DNA of 64,000 nucleotides, taken from the NCBI GenBank assembly GCA_030323885.1, contig CM059197.1, positions 28,415,178-28,479,177 of the forward strand, read 5' to 3'. Position numbers and translations under genes: made by a program. The notes below the pieces were generated by a model, which worked only from the letters and a program-made list of their open reading frames with translations, made no database searches and was not told the DNA's origin. Origin of the DNA: Branchipolynoe longqiensis (lineage: Eukaryota; Annelida; Polychaeta; Phyllodocida; Polynoidae). Shown piece by piece: positions 34,169-45,018 of the stretch. The number at the start of each line of letters is the position of its first letter. Position 1 is the stretch's first letter.

Positions 34169-34531
34169 CAGGGATGAAAGATCTCCAGGCTTTCGCAGTT
34201 TTCCGAGATTTTTTTTATATTCACCGATTAACATTAAACAAAATCCCTAAAAATAGGATGTATATGATAACAGTCGGGTGGTTCGAATCCCGTTCTTATA
34301 TGACCTTAGATGTGGCTAGAACATAAACCTAAACAAGAAATTGTTAGGTATGGGCGATAATACAATCACAAGAAGGCCAGTTGAAACCTGACTTCCGGGG
34401 TATTTTTCCCGCAATTCCCTGACAGAGCTAAGTCTATTGGAGAAGATCCGCGTTATCGTGGAAACTCGCAGTCGGTGTAATAATTTCGGCTTGTTTTCCG
34501 CATTTTTTGCTGGATACCACTTTCATCCCTG
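34169..34531. mobile_element. MITE-like repeat with CAGGGATGAAAG ends, copy 2
   Basis: CAGGGATGAAAG at the left and CTTTCATCCCTG at the right are exact complements over 11-12 bp. Internal blocks match 5040-5330. hAT transposons often start with CAGGG, but no 8-bp target duplication is visible. Confidence 0.65.
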
Positions 34532-34654
34532 ATTTTGGTATTAGAATATTATTGGACCGTATTACTGACAACAGACAACATTCTGAAGAACCTAGCGTGA
34601 TATATTGTGCAGTGATGAGAGAGCGTTGGTACATGAAGTGTGCATATCGTCAGC

Positions 34655-35580
34655 TATAATGGAAATGATAATAAAAATGGGGATGAGGATGGTAATGAGG
34701 ATTGGAATCACTATGGAAATGAGAATAGGAATGACAGTGAGAATGGGAATCACAATGGGAATGGGAATCAACATGGGAATGGCAATGGGAATCGGAATCG
34801 AAATAATAATGGGAATCGGAATCACCGTGTAAATGAACATGGATATCCCGATGGGAATGAGAATGGGAATCACAATGGGAATGGGAATCACAATCAGATT
34901 AGATTCATGATCGGAATGGGAATCACAATGTGAACGGGAATCACAATGGGAATGGGAATCACAATGGGAATGGGAATCACATTGCGAATGGGAACCAGGA
35001 TGATAATGGGTACCGGAATCGCAATGGGAATGAGAGTGGGAATCAAAATGACAAGCACGATAGGAATCACAATGGGATTCACAATAGGATTCACAATAGG
35101 AATGACGTAGGGAATCACAATGGGAATGTGAATGAAGACAACAATTGGAACCACATAGGCAAGGGGGAATGACATTGGGAATCACAATTGGAATGATAAT
35201 AGAAATCACAGTGAGAAGGGGAGAGATAATGATAATTAGGAGGGGAATGGGAATGGGAATCACCGTGAGAAGGGGAGAGACAATGATAATGAGGAGGGGA
35301 ATGACAATGGGAATCACAGTGAGAAGGGGAGTGGGAATGAGAATTAGAAGGGGAATGAGAATGGGAATCACAGTGAGAAGGTGAATGACAATGAGAATTG
35401 TAATGGGAATGATAATGAGAATTGGGATGAACATGATAATGGGAATCACAGTGAGAAGAGGAGTGACAATGAGAATTGGAATGGGAATGATAATGGGAAT
35501 CACAATGAGAAGGGGAGTGACAATAAGACTTGGAATGGGAATGAGAATGGGAATCACAATGTGAATGCAAACAGGTAATG
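34655..35580 (+). repeat. GGAATG-type array
   Basis: About 930 bp of AATGGGAATCACAATGGG-like units, with a variant block (GTGAGAAGGGGAGAGACAAT) at 35210-35480. Asn/Gly-rich frames on + and hydrophobic or Ser/His-rich frames on - are all open at once, which marks them as repeat artefacts. Confidence 0.9.
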
Positions 35581-36260
35581 TGAGTGCAATGGCAGACCTG
35601 GTCAGCGCGCGGCTGATTACTGCGGGCGGAGGCTCAGCTTACTGTGCAGGCGGCGTGCATTAATGGCTGCCGTTCAAGGTAAACATCAGTTAAAATGAGA
35701 TTCCTGCCTCCTCCTGGAGACCGGCCCACACAGCCCCATGCAAGCCGAAGCCAAGTTATAGATCCAAACACTGCAACTCCATAGTCTGATATGGTTTTGT
35801 AAACCCAACCATGGCAGTTGTGTTATTTTTGCCAAATAGCAGAGCATATTCAAATGTCCCCCTTCCTTGAGAAGTATAGATGGCAAGAAACGAAAACCTA
35901 GACAGATTGATCGACAGAAAAAGGTGTTGGCAAAAATATCGGTTTGTGCATTAGGTTATTTCCCCATCTGATGAGAACAAAAATAGAACCAGTCAGTTGG
36001 TGGCTTCCATAAGGAAACCTGCGGCATGTTATTCGCCTATACATAGTATCTACTGCTGCTTCCTCCTGGCGGTTCATTACCGCATTCCCCGCAGTCCTAC
36101 CGCTGCGCCCCCCCCCCACCCCAGTCCTCCTCTTACCAATCTCTCTCTACTCTGTCTTGCTTCCCTGCTTCCCTTCTCTCATTCCTTCTCCCGACTCAAA
36201 TTCTTTCCCGCCCCACTTCTTAGCATCCTCCTCAGTAGTCCCCAAGACATTATCCCTTGT
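35581..36260. other. No supported gene; short pyrimidine patch
   Basis: GC-rich patch at 35590-35680, then AT-rich sequence. A pyrimidine-rich patch lies at 36095-36245. Confidence 0.4.
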
Positions 36261-36752
36261 CCGGAGCGGACGCAATTGCGGGATGGATAGAGCGCACGCA
36301 TCCTGTGCTGACGGTCAGGAGTTTGAAACCCGGCCAACTCAAACCAATGACTTACAAAATTGATACTTGTCACTATCAACCCTGTCATTCGGCATTGCTA
36401 GGATAGGGCAAGGACTGGTTAGTTCAGTAGCGGGATACTGTGACTGAGTGCAGAATCGGGTTATATTGCTGCTGGCCTCGTCTCCCAGTGGGGCAGCACT
36501 ATAAAGTCACCATGAATGTGCATTGTCACAAGTCAATATTTCTTTTTTGTTTGGGGAAAGTATTTATTCATCTGAATATGACATTTGTCAGGGCTGGAGT
36601 ACTGGTCTTCCGGCCATCATACAATTGGAATTGACAGTCTATATAATCTGAGTTTGATCAGTGCTGTATTAGTTACAGCACCGATCCATCCTATCCATCC
36701 TATTATGATGTTGGATATTGCTAGCTTGTAAAACCCCAACAAACAAACATCC
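36261..36752 (+). mobile_element. SINE class A with interrupted 3' end
   Basis: Head and body at 36261-36535 (to GTGCATTGTCACAAGTCAAT). Tail-like TATGATGTTGGATATTGCTA then GCTTGTAAAACCCCAACAAA occurs at about 36700-36752. The ~160 bp between is foreign or diverged. Confidence 0.6.
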
Positions 36753-37774
36753 CATCTCCATCCTACCATCTCCAGCCCATTCCACCCGCCATCTGTTCCC
36801 ACGATCTCATGTCTAACCCCCCTCCCCTATCGCCTGTCCTTAGATTCTCCGCTCCTCTCCCCCTCCCTCTTCGCGCCCCATTTTCCCTCACAATACCTGG
36901 AATATAGCACAGCGCGTTACAGAACAAGCAAGTGGAAATGTCACCTGGCTGACTCTTATGTTGAAGCTATTCCAACGCAGGCTGTAAAGTGGGCTAGATC
37001 TTCAGAACTGATCAGGGATAATTCAACCGACGCAAGACAAGTACAGTATCAAGTGTCATTTATCCTTAGTATTTCGTTATTACATTTAAGCCATGAGATG
37101 GTTGATTTATTAAGATATTGAGGATTTCAGGCACATAGCCCTATAAATCTCACTTGTAGTTTGGGTAGGTGGGATGGCAAATCCAAAGGAGAGAGCATGT
37201 CCTGTCGATTGAAATGCTCTGGTGGAAGTGTCTATAATGAAACTGGGCCGCATCTCGTTATGCCAATTTATAGAAGATGGCGCCACAGTCGGAGCATTAT
37301 TAGTTAAGGGGGACATTATAGATGGCGCCAGTAGTCGCCTCCATATTAAGTATGTAGTTTTTCTTGCGGGTTAAATTACCCATGTTGAAATCAACATCGA
37401 CAATGCACTCCGCAATGACAGAGTTGTTGCTGTCGATTATTAGCGGGATCCATTTATTTTCTTTGGTAGTTTTGTAGATCAATACATTCACACATGCTTT
37501 TTGTGTAGAGATTCAGCGGAATGTTAGTACCTCGTGGCCCATCTCGATGGCCAAACATGAAGGTGCAGCAGCTCGATGTTTGCCCCATCATTGCTATGGC
37601 AACAGCGTTTGGACAAGACAAGGTCATGTAGAGGTCAGAAGGTCAACCTGTGTGCACGAATTTTAGGGAAGTACAATGTGGGCATAATGCTATCATCCTT
37701 TTAATGCTGTATTATTTTATTTGAAGAAAACATAAACTTGTCGAAACCAAAACACTTAGTAAGATCTAACCCGA
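36753..37774. other. No supported gene
   Basis: Mixed-composition sequence; 37110-37491 has two short - frames without domains. Confidence 0.35.
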
Positions 37775-37862
37775 TACAGTGTAACCCCATTAAACCAAAC
37801 TTGAAGGGACCCTAGAAATTTGTTTGGATTAGCCGATCATTGGCTTAACCGAGCTTTGGCTT
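37775..37862. mobile_element. Solo end of a pogo/Tigger-like element
   Basis: TACAGTGTAACCCCATTAAA then CCAAACTTGAAGGGACCC. Same terminal motif as the neighbouring element, without a partner end. Confidence 0.55.
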
Positions 37863-37937
37863 TGACTTTGAGTAAGAGTGTATTGCACATGTAATATGCA
37901 ATGTATGTGGTCACTTTGATTATTGTTTTTATGTACA

Positions 37938-38275
37938 TACGGTATAACCCCGTTAAACCAAGCTCGGTTAAACCAAACGATCGGGTAATCCAAACAAATT
38001 TCTTGGGTTCCTTCAAAATACTGCCATTTATCATATACAAGATTTGGTGGGGTCTCAGATGACCATATAACCACATGAAAGTTTGGTTTTACCATACCGG
38101 AAGTGGCCTGAGGTCCGACACTTTTGTTTGGATTAACCAACTGTTTGGATTAACCAACTTTGGTTTAACAAACTTTTTTATATGATAAATGGTAGTATTT
38201 CGCCGGGCCGCCGAAAAAAGTTTGGATTAACCGATCGTTTGGTTTAACCGAGCTTGGTTTAACGGGGTTGTACTA
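37938..38275. mobile_element. pogo/Tigger-like non-autonomous element
   Basis: Left end ACGGTATAACCCCGTTAAAC and complemented right end AGTACAACCCCGTTAAACC. The match continues through AAGCTCGGTTAAACCAAACG for ~57 bp. TA borders both ends, fitting the TA target of the Tc1/mariner group. CAGT-ACCCCGTTA termini are typical of Tigger-type MITEs. Only 338 bp, so no transposase. Confidence 0.7.
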
Positions 38276-38289
38276 TATATGCAAGTTAA

Positions 38290-38348
38290 ATACTGATGCA
38301 CGTGGTAACCATTTGTTCCCGCATAGAAGGGAATGCTAAGTTGATTTA
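38290..38348. mobile_element. Internal fragment of the TTAA MITE
   Basis: ATACTGATGCACGTGGTAAC then GCATAGAAGGGAATGCTAAG matches the interior of the copies at 24194 and 24802; no ends. Confidence 0.45.
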
Positions 38349-38795
38349 ATCAAACCTGACACTCATATAATAAATTACGCAACACATATATATATATAAA
38401 TGTAATAATATTAATAAGAAGAATAGAGGAACGCACCATCCATTTATATTCATATAATAAATTATGCAGCAGATATATATATGCATGTAATAATATTAAT
38501 AAGAAGAATACAGGCACGCACCGTCCATTTATATTCATAGAACAAATTAGGCAGCAAATATATATATATAAATGTAATAATATTAATAAGAATAATTGGG
38601 GTACACACCGTCCCTTTATATTCATATAATAAATTATGCAGCAAATATACATATATAAATGTAATAGCATTAATAAGAAGAATAGAGGTATGCACCCTCC
38701 ATTTATATTCATATAATACATTCTGCAGCAAATATATATATAAATGTAATAATATTAATAAGAAGATTAGAGGTATGCACCATCCATTTATCCTC
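38349..38795 (+). repeat. ~86-bp tandem repeat, five copies
   Basis: Each copy has TAATAATATTAATAAGAAGA, then a GCACCATCCATTTATATTC-like block and ATATAATAAATTATGCAGCA. Spacing 84-88 bp. Long - frames are due to the repeat. Confidence 0.85.
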
Positions 38796-39000
38796 TGGTG
38801 TGACTGACAATGTCGACCAGGTGGAGGGGGGGGGGGTGAGCACAGGAGGCGCCACCGATCAAGTGTGGAGTCTTACGGAGAATAACAATGGTATCAAGTA
38901 ATATCATAATATAGTATAATTAAGGAAACAATTCCCTTCGTATTTTGATACTCGCATAATACGTTATACACCACATAATAAATTATACAACATATATATA
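38796..39000. repeat. Dispersed repeat R9 and (TA)n flank
   Basis: GAGGCGCCACC... then ACAATTCCCTTCGTATTTTG, ATACTCGCATAAT recurs near 1300-1480 and 52930-53060. It runs into the (TA)n tract in which the DIRS element sits. Confidence 0.45.
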
Positions 39001-39073
39001 TATTTTACCTCGGTATACAGCCTCAGGCTAGCCTCAGGCTAGGGAGAAGGAAGCATGTGAGGTACCAGCAATT
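39001..39073 (+). repeat. Left terminal repeat of the DIRS element
   Basis: First 47 bp (39001-39047) is perfectly complementary to 44174-44220. The segment 39037-39073 is inverted relative to 44413-44448 with one mismatch in the core. It includes a direct doubling, CCTCAGGCTAG CCTCAGGCTAG. Confidence 0.9.
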
Positions 39074-39765
39074 AGCATATACAACTCACGACTGGATTAC
39101 GTGTCGTTGGGTTGCTCCGGCAAAATTAGTCTACATACAAGCTAATACGCAGTAAGTATCATAAAAACTTGTGGGTTAGCTTAATCATACTCACTGCGTC
39201 GCATTCATTGTGGAAAAGGTCTAGACTTTTCTTTAGGTCCATTTTGGACGTGTTATTTGGTTATAAACAACCAAGGATAGAACACTCGAGTGGGTTTCTC
39301 GAAGGAACCAAACCGGTCATTAGCGGTTATGTCAACACCCGGGTCACCGTGTGACTATGGGTAGAGATGTGGGTTTCGCCCTATCTCATGTGGAAATTCT
39401 CTCGTACTCTAATATAGAGTAATGTTGGAGATGCTCCTGGGTTTCTTTTATAGACTCCCCTAGACAAAACTTTTTCAGGCGTTTCTCCGAGTTTCGTAGC
39501 ATTTTCTCCAACTTGTTGACATTGTAGTCACAGGTGGGAGAAGTGTGCGGAACAGAGGGATGGGCGGGCCGATACACTGGTCCCGACCCCGCGTAAGGTT
39601 TGGGCTTGACCCACAACCCACGCACAAATTTAGCTTATTTCGCCTGTGTTATAACGGTATAAACACGTTCTCTAACACCAATAGATGTCCAAATGAGTTT
39701 GAAACAACCATATTGTGACATATATATATACCGGGACTGACCAAAAATCTTTGTTTCAGCTCCTG

Positions 39766-41270
39766 ATGGCCACGAAGCGGAGTAAGCGTGGTGCAGCAGC
39801 AGCCGAGGGGCGTGTTCCGAGTGGAGGGGACGAGGAGTACGACTCCTCACCCGTGTTGTCGGCAGTGCCTTCGACACAGCCCGGGGCACATATTCTCTCC
39901 GAGGAGGACATAGTGCCTGATGGTGCCGCGGCTCAAAATTGGGAGACGCGGTTTGTGGCGATGGAGAGTCATATAATGGCTCTCAAACCACCGGTGTCTC
40001 GTAAACGGCGAATGCCGAGTGTTCAAGATGAGTCTTCTTTGGAGGATTTCTCGGAGACAGACTCAGAGATGGAGCTTAGGGCTCCTCCTCCTTCTCCTAA
40101 ACGGAGGAAGAAGAAGAAACATATTGTTTCTTCGGGTGATGATTTCACCAAGGAAAGGGGGAGGACTGGGCTTCGCAAAAAACGCAAGACCAAGTCCAAG
40201 AAGAAGAAGAAGAGGAAAGATTCTTCTTCTTCTGACTCGTCCATGGATTCCACTTCAACGGAATCGGACTCAGACACGCAATATGAAGGTGTCTATGCTG
40301 CCAATTGTGGGCAATGTGGTAAGAAAGTCGAGAGCCAAGGGCTAAGCGGGTGAAAACCACTACGCTTATGCGTGAGAACATTAATGGCCATTTCCGCACG
40401 TTTAAGCCGGCGGAGATTATTTCTAAATTATCAGATGAGTTAAAACAGGCATTAAAGGTGTTCCCAACTCCATCATTAAGGAGATGGATCGAGATGTCAA
40501 TATGACGGAGGACCGTAAGAGATTTGAGGGTGTGTTGCACATAGTGCATAAGGCGGTGCTTGGTACCCTAACAGCTATTGCTCCTGTAGCAAACAGAATT
40601 CAACGAGAAAACAAGTTCTCGTCTTTGGCTAAGACGATGGGACAAAGGTATTGCATTGTTGGCGGCGGCAGGTAATTACCTGTCGTATCGAAGATATGAA
40701 AATGTTTTCAAGTCAGTTTGCACAGATGCTGGCAAAGAAGTGGCTCGCTCAAAGAAGGTTACTGATAATGATGGGAAAGAGTTTACGCTTTTTCTTGCTC
40801 GAGAGCCGATTAAAGGGAAACCTTTAGATAACACCAAAATGTTTGGCGGTCAATTACAATACCTCTATAAAGAGGTAGAAACTGCAGCCAAGAGTGGCAA
40901 AAACATGGATGGTAAGAAGAAACAGGAAACTCCTCGTTTCAAAAGGTCACGAGGGGATTTTCGTCCACGGCGGTTCACCAGGGGAACCAGACCGGGCTCA
41001 AATTTCGGTCAAGCTTTTCGGGGCCGGGGCGCTGGGCACTCGCTCAGGCTGGACCTCATTAATTCACGGCCACTCCCCCCCCCCCCCCCACTCCCCCCCC
41101 CCCCCCCCCTCACCCCCCCCCCCATCCGAGGCCGAGGGTGGTCAACTTTGCCGAAGACCCTTCCCCAGCGTGCGGGGGTCCAAGGTAAGGTTGAAAACCA
41201 CATAACGTTACAAGTCCTTCCAGCCTCTAAAACCACACGCAGAAACTGTAAGCAACTTTGTGGCTGGTAA
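39766..41270 (+). pseudogene. gag: DIRS gag-like ORF, frameshifted
   Basis: The likely start is the ATG at 39766 (MATKRSKRG), preferred over 39715 because it opens the basic protein and the extra 17 residues lie in the leader. The frame runs to 40353, passing acidic/serine-rich and lysine-rich blocks (KKRKTKSKKKKKRKDSSSS) suited to nucleic-acid binding. The reading then moves to other frames: 40484-40675 (ALKVFPTPSLRRW nearby, then NMTEDRKRFEGVLHIVHKAV), and 40656-41270 (LAAAGNYLSYRRYENVFKSV). The last part ends in an Arg/Gly-rich stretch (RRFTRGTRPGSNFGQAFRGR). At least two frameshifts, near 40310-40360 and 40650. A C-homopolymer run at 41085-41122 encodes an Pro tract that looks like slippage. 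Assigned as Gag by position and composition; DIRS Gags are poorly conserved. Confidence 0.7.
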
Positions 41271-42216
41271 TATTAATAATCAGATTTCTGAGTGGCACAA
41301 AATTACTAGTGACCAAGAAATTTTACAAATAGTTAGGGGTGTTCACATTCCCTTCACACAAATTCCGGTACAAGGCAGGATTCCTTTTCCTTATAACATT
41401 GAACCGGTTGAACGAGAGGCACTAACTAAACAGGTACAAAAATTCTTTGAGGAAGGAATTATACAAAAAGTGACATACTGTTCAGGAGAGTTTATTTCAA
41501 ACATCTTCTCGAGACCAAAGCCTAATGGCGAGGTTCGAATGATCCTGGATTTAACAATCCTTAATAAAACGGTTGAATATCAACATTTTAAAATGTTCTC
41601 GCTAGATACAGCACGCGATCTGATTACGCCAGATGTGTGGATGGCTAGTGTTGATTTACAAGATGCATATTATACGCTTTCCATAAGAGAAAAAGACCGG
41701 AAATTTCTTCGGTTTCTTTGGGATAACCAACTCTATGAGTTTACCTGCATGCCGAATGGTTTAGCTTGTGCCCCTCGTTTATTCACTAAACTGCTTAAAC
41801 CTGTTTTCTCAGTAATGGCGCAGAAAGGTCATATAATGTTTCCATACATAGATGATTCCTTTATTATAGCATCAACACAAATTGATTGTGGGAATGCAGT
41901 TTTGGATTTATGTGCATTACTTACTAAATTGGGGTTTTATGTACATCCACAAAAGTCAGTGTTTAAACCAACAAAACAACTCAAATGTTTAGGGTTTATT
42001 CTGGATACACAGTCTATTACAGTGTCGATAACAGAACAAAAACTAATTAAGTTTATGAATACAGCGACCCAGCTTATTAAGTTACCAAAACCTAAAATTA
42101 GACAGGTCGCAGTCCTTATTGGGATAATGATATCGTATGCACCCGCTATTCTATACGGGAAGGCCCATATTAAATCTCTAGAAATAGATAAAAAATTTAG
42201 CGTTAACACGAACTAA
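41260..42216 (+). pseudogene. pol: DIRS reverse transcriptase domain
   Basis: A 318-codon frame that copies element RNA into DNA when active. Visible motifs: RPKPNGEVRMILDLTILNKT at residues 85-104, SVDLQDAYY at 130-138 (palm motif A with the first catalytic Asp), FTCMPNGLACAPRLFT at 161-176 (motif B), and YIDDSFI at 196-202 (the YxDD catalytic box). The aspartates are intact. The first residues overlap the end of the gag-like region in another frame, as is usual for DIRS genes. The frame terminates at 42216, but the expected continuation into RNase H lies in the +1 frame, with an A-run (GATAAAAAATTTAG) at about 42187-42200 as the probable slippage site. Confidence 0.9.
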
Positions 42217-42235
42217 AGGGAATTTTGAGCGAAAG

Positions 42236-42700
42236 ATGTTTATTTCGCAAGAAGGGCTACAGGATATTGCATGGTGGATGCAACACATAGCAAGTTCACC
42301 AAATCCAATCCGTATGGCGGAACCTAATACGGTAATTACTACTGATGCCTCGTTAGAAGGTTGGGGAGCTCATCGAGATGGGGTCACAACAGGAGGTAGA
42401 TGGCTGGATGATGAAAAATCAGACCATATTAATGCGCTAGAATTGCGTGCTATTTATCTGGGTTTATGTAGTTTAGCAAAGATATATAAATCACAAGTTT
42501 AGGAAATACTAACTGATAAATACTACTGCCATGGCGTGGCATATATTTGTAAACAGTGTGGTTGGAACCAAAATCAAAAGCCTTTGCAATCCAGTTGTCT
42601 AAATCTGAATTTGGAACTGGGGCACAGGCAATCTCAACAAGTTCTGGCTGACTGTAGCGCATATTCCAGGGTCACAAAATACATTTGCAGACCATAAAAG
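42236..42700 (+). pseudogene. DIRS RNase H domain, broken
   Basis: Continues the polyprotein in a different frame. VITTDASLEGWGAH (residues 34-46) holds the first catalytic Asp and HINALELRAI (64-73) the Glu, as in RNase H of YR retrotransposons. The frame closes with TAG at 42500-42502. Homologous-looking residues then continue in other frames (CHGVAYICKQCGWNQNQKP around 42530-42585), so there are at least two more lesions before 42700. The role when intact is degradation of the RNA strand of the RNA:DNA hybrid. Confidence 0.8.
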
Positions 42701-42702
42701 TA

Positions 42703-43136
42703 GAAATTTCCATGACCGTTTAGAATGGTCTCTCTCTACACCTTTGTTTAACTTCATTTGTGAAAAATGGGGTACACCTAAAGTTGACTTGTTTGCATCA
42801 CGAAATAATAACAAATTACCTTGTTATGTTTCTTGGCATCCTGAACCGGAGGCTTGGAAAGTAGATGCATTTGCTATTATCTGGGAAAATAATTATTTTT
42901 ATATTTTCCCACCGTTTAGCATTATCAGCCGAGTTGTCAGGAAAATCGGTTTGGAAAGGACGCATGCTATTCTGGTGGTGCCTGATTGGGACACGCAACC
43001 TTGGCTGCCAGCAGTTTCACAACTGGCAAAACAACATATACGATTCCCAAGAAAACTCGGGAATCTGACACACCACGGACCGCTAGTGGTTCACGGCGAC
43101 GTGTCAACGACGCCCCTATTGGCATTCCTTTTCTAA
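42703..43136 (+). pseudogene. DIRS Dam-methyltransferase-like region
   Basis: The open part (42744-43136) carries KVDLFASRNNNKLPCYVSW (residues 13-31) and FPPFS (55-59), followed by LVVPDWDTQPWLP. This arrangement follows RNase H in DIRS elements and corresponds to the family of phage Dam-like N6-adenine methyltransferases, in which NPPY occupies the place of FPPF. Whether it ever had methylase activity is not known. The end overlaps the start of the recombinase frame. Confidence 0.75.
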
Positions 43137-44094
43137 GGAACCAGCTGCGACAATTTGGATTGGACAAAATTACTGAGAATAGGATAGTAGCTGATGCCTG
43201 GAGGCCAGGAACTGTTAAAATGTACACATCGTATTTAAAGAATTGGGGTGTACATTGTTTGTTAATGAAAGTTAAGCCAACAAATCCAACAATTTCACAA
43301 GTAGGTCGTTTTCTTCGTTCTCTAGAGGATGAGGGACTATCCTTTGGGTCGATTAATGCGGCAAGATGTGCGTTATCAATCATATTACCAAGAATTGATG
43401 GTGAAACAGTTGGAAAACATTATGTTCTTGGATATCTACTTCGTTCAATTTATCAAAGGAATCCTCCAAAACCAAAGTATAGTCGGTTTTGGGATGTGTC
43501 TGTAGTATTTAAGTTGTTTCAGGCTTGGCCTCACAACTTGTGGTTAGATTTTAAACAATTAGGTTTTAAGGTCGCGGTCCTGTTATTATTAGTAACCGGA
43601 CACAGAGGACAGACCATTGTTGCTTTGTCTTTAACTGGATTAGAAATAGACAAGAAACAAGCTACGTTTGATTTAGCACAATTGCTTAAATCGAACACGT
43701 TAGGTGACCCTTTATCTACGTTCACTTAGACTGTTTTCCGAGTGATCGGAAATTATGTGTTGTGTCAGCCATACGGGCTTATATATCTAAGACAAAGGAT
43801 TTACGTGCATCACAACAACTATTAGTGAGCTTTATAAGGCCACATAAAGCAATTTCACGAGACACCCTTGCCAGATGGACAATTACGGTGTTGAAATTGG
43901 CTGGAGTGGATACGAGCAAATACTCATCCCACTCAACTAGAGGTGCCATGGTCTCCAAGGCACGGTTGCTATGTGTTTCTGTGAAAAGAATACTAGCGCA
44001 TGCAGGCTGGAAGACGGCTAAGTCGTTTGCAAAACATTACAACAAGCGACTAGAAAAGCCTACCGGCATTGCAAAGCGCCTGCTCGCCAACTAA
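42986..44094 (+). pseudogene. DIRS tyrosine recombinase, frameshifted
   Basis: The first frame, 42986-43729 (247 codons), contains an N-terminal core-binding-like helical region (MYTSYLKNWGVHCLLMKVKP) and the first catalytic Arg in LVTGHRGQTIVALSL (residue 207). After a frameshift near 43725-43760 a second frame continues to TAA at 44092-44094, with HSTRGAM (His and second Arg, residues 57 and 60), LAHAGW (80-83) and the nucleophile Tyr in AKHYNK (93). All R-H-R-H/W-Y residues survive, so the catalytic core is intact apart from the shift. The track start codon at 43762 is GTG and is not a real start. The enzyme integrates a circular DNA copy without target duplication. Confidence 0.9.
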
Positions 44095-44173
44095 CAAGAA
44101 TAGGTGAGAACAAAAACGTTGAATAGTATATAAGAATGGATGATATTAAGGATAAAAATGAATTATGTAAAGG

Positions 44174-44306
44174 TCTCCCTAGCCTGAGGCTAGCCTGAGG
44201 CTGTATACCGAGGTAAAATAGTATAGTTATACAAATCTTACCTGGGTATAGATGATGGATTGTTGTTTTCCCGAGGTATAAGCCTCGGGTAGACGTGGGC
44301 TAGGGC
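44174..44306 (-). repeat. Internal complementary region (ICR) of the DIRS element
   Basis: 44174-44220 is the exact complement of the leftmost 47 bp of the element. It is joined without a gap to 44221-44306, the complement of the rightmost ~86 bp with a 4-bp indel and a few mismatches. The ICR therefore mirrors the joined ends, as expected for a template used to complete a circular DNA intermediate. Confidence 0.9.
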
Positions 44307-44412
44307 CCACCCACCACGCCCTGCCACGTCTATCCCGTTGGTGTACCATTACGGGAAAATCATAGTATCCATTGTTTTGAAAGATCATTTTTATCCTGAA
44401 TAAGTAGGTTAA

Positions 44413-44529
44413 AATTGCTGGTACCTCACGTGCTTCCTTCTCCCTAGCCCATGTCTACCCAAGGCTTATACCTCGGGAAAACAACAGTTATCCATCATCT
44501 ATACCCAGGTAAGATTCGTATAACTATAC
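44413..44529 (+). repeat. Right terminal repeat of the DIRS element
   Basis: Contains the inverted match to the left end (AGCAAT...CTTCCTTCTCCCTAG complement) and ends CCAGGTAAGATTCGTATAAC + TATAC. It then runs directly into (TA)n. The left and right ends agree only in part, so the ends are split-type terminal repeats. Confidence 0.85.
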
Positions 44530-45018
44530 TATATATATATATATATATATTTACATATGACTAGTTAACTACAGGTTGGGCAACACGATATGAAAGTGGG
44601 TTGAGTAACATTTACTCTTCTCTAGGACATGAAATTTGCCTGTACTGTACACAATACAATCACACACATATTCTTAAATGGCAAATGCATATGAGTAATG
44701 GCTGCTTAATCAGCTAAAATGTCGCTTGTGTCACCACTGTCCAATGAGATCCGCAACGCAAGCCGACAACAAACGGATCCAATCTAAAGAATATGTAGGC
44801 AGAAATGAATCAATTATATACAATCCAATCCCTTCCATGTATTTATATTCGCTTACTACAATGCTTATTCTTCAAATGTCCATATATGTATATATATATA
44901 AGTAAGAATGGCGATATGCATATATATATCATATATATAAGTATATATATATGCATGTACATACACAATGTGGGCAAGTCCTACAGATGGCTCAGGTATA
45001 TAGCTAAGCGATCTAGGG
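44530..45018. other. TA microsatellite and spacer
   Basis: (TA)n at 44530-44551 is the right flank of the DIRS insertion. AT-rich ATATATAC-type patches lie at 44880-44960. Confidence 0.6.

Larger units (their letters stand above)
39001..44529 (+). mobile_element. DIRS-type tyrosine-recombinase retrotransposon, near full length, inactive
   Basis: The 5.5-kb element begins TATTTTACCTCGGTATACAG and ends AGATTCGTATAACTATAC. In order it carries a gag-like region, reverse transcriptase, RNase H, a Dam-methylase-like region and tyrosine recombinase, which is the DIRS gene order; no DDE integrase or LTR is present. The ends share an inverted block (39037-39073 with 44413-44448) around CTAGGGAGAAGGAAGC. 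An internal complementary region lies at 44174-44306. Both borders lie in TA repeats and no target duplication is seen, as expected when a tyrosine recombinase inserts a circle. Several frameshifts in each gene make the copy defective. Confidence 0.9.

Noticed and set aside
34592..35578. Asn/Gly/His-rich and Ile/Pro-rich open frames
   Set aside because: Products of the GGAATG array; all phases are open and no unique sequence is encoded.
43762..43764. Start codon for the last recombinase segment
   Set aside because: The codon is GTG and the segment continues the upstream recombinase after a frameshift.
44221..44529. A separate foldback element right of the DIRS element
   Set aside because: Its left half is the complement of the DIRS right end and is joined to the complement of the DIRS left end, which is the expected ICR plus terminal repeat.
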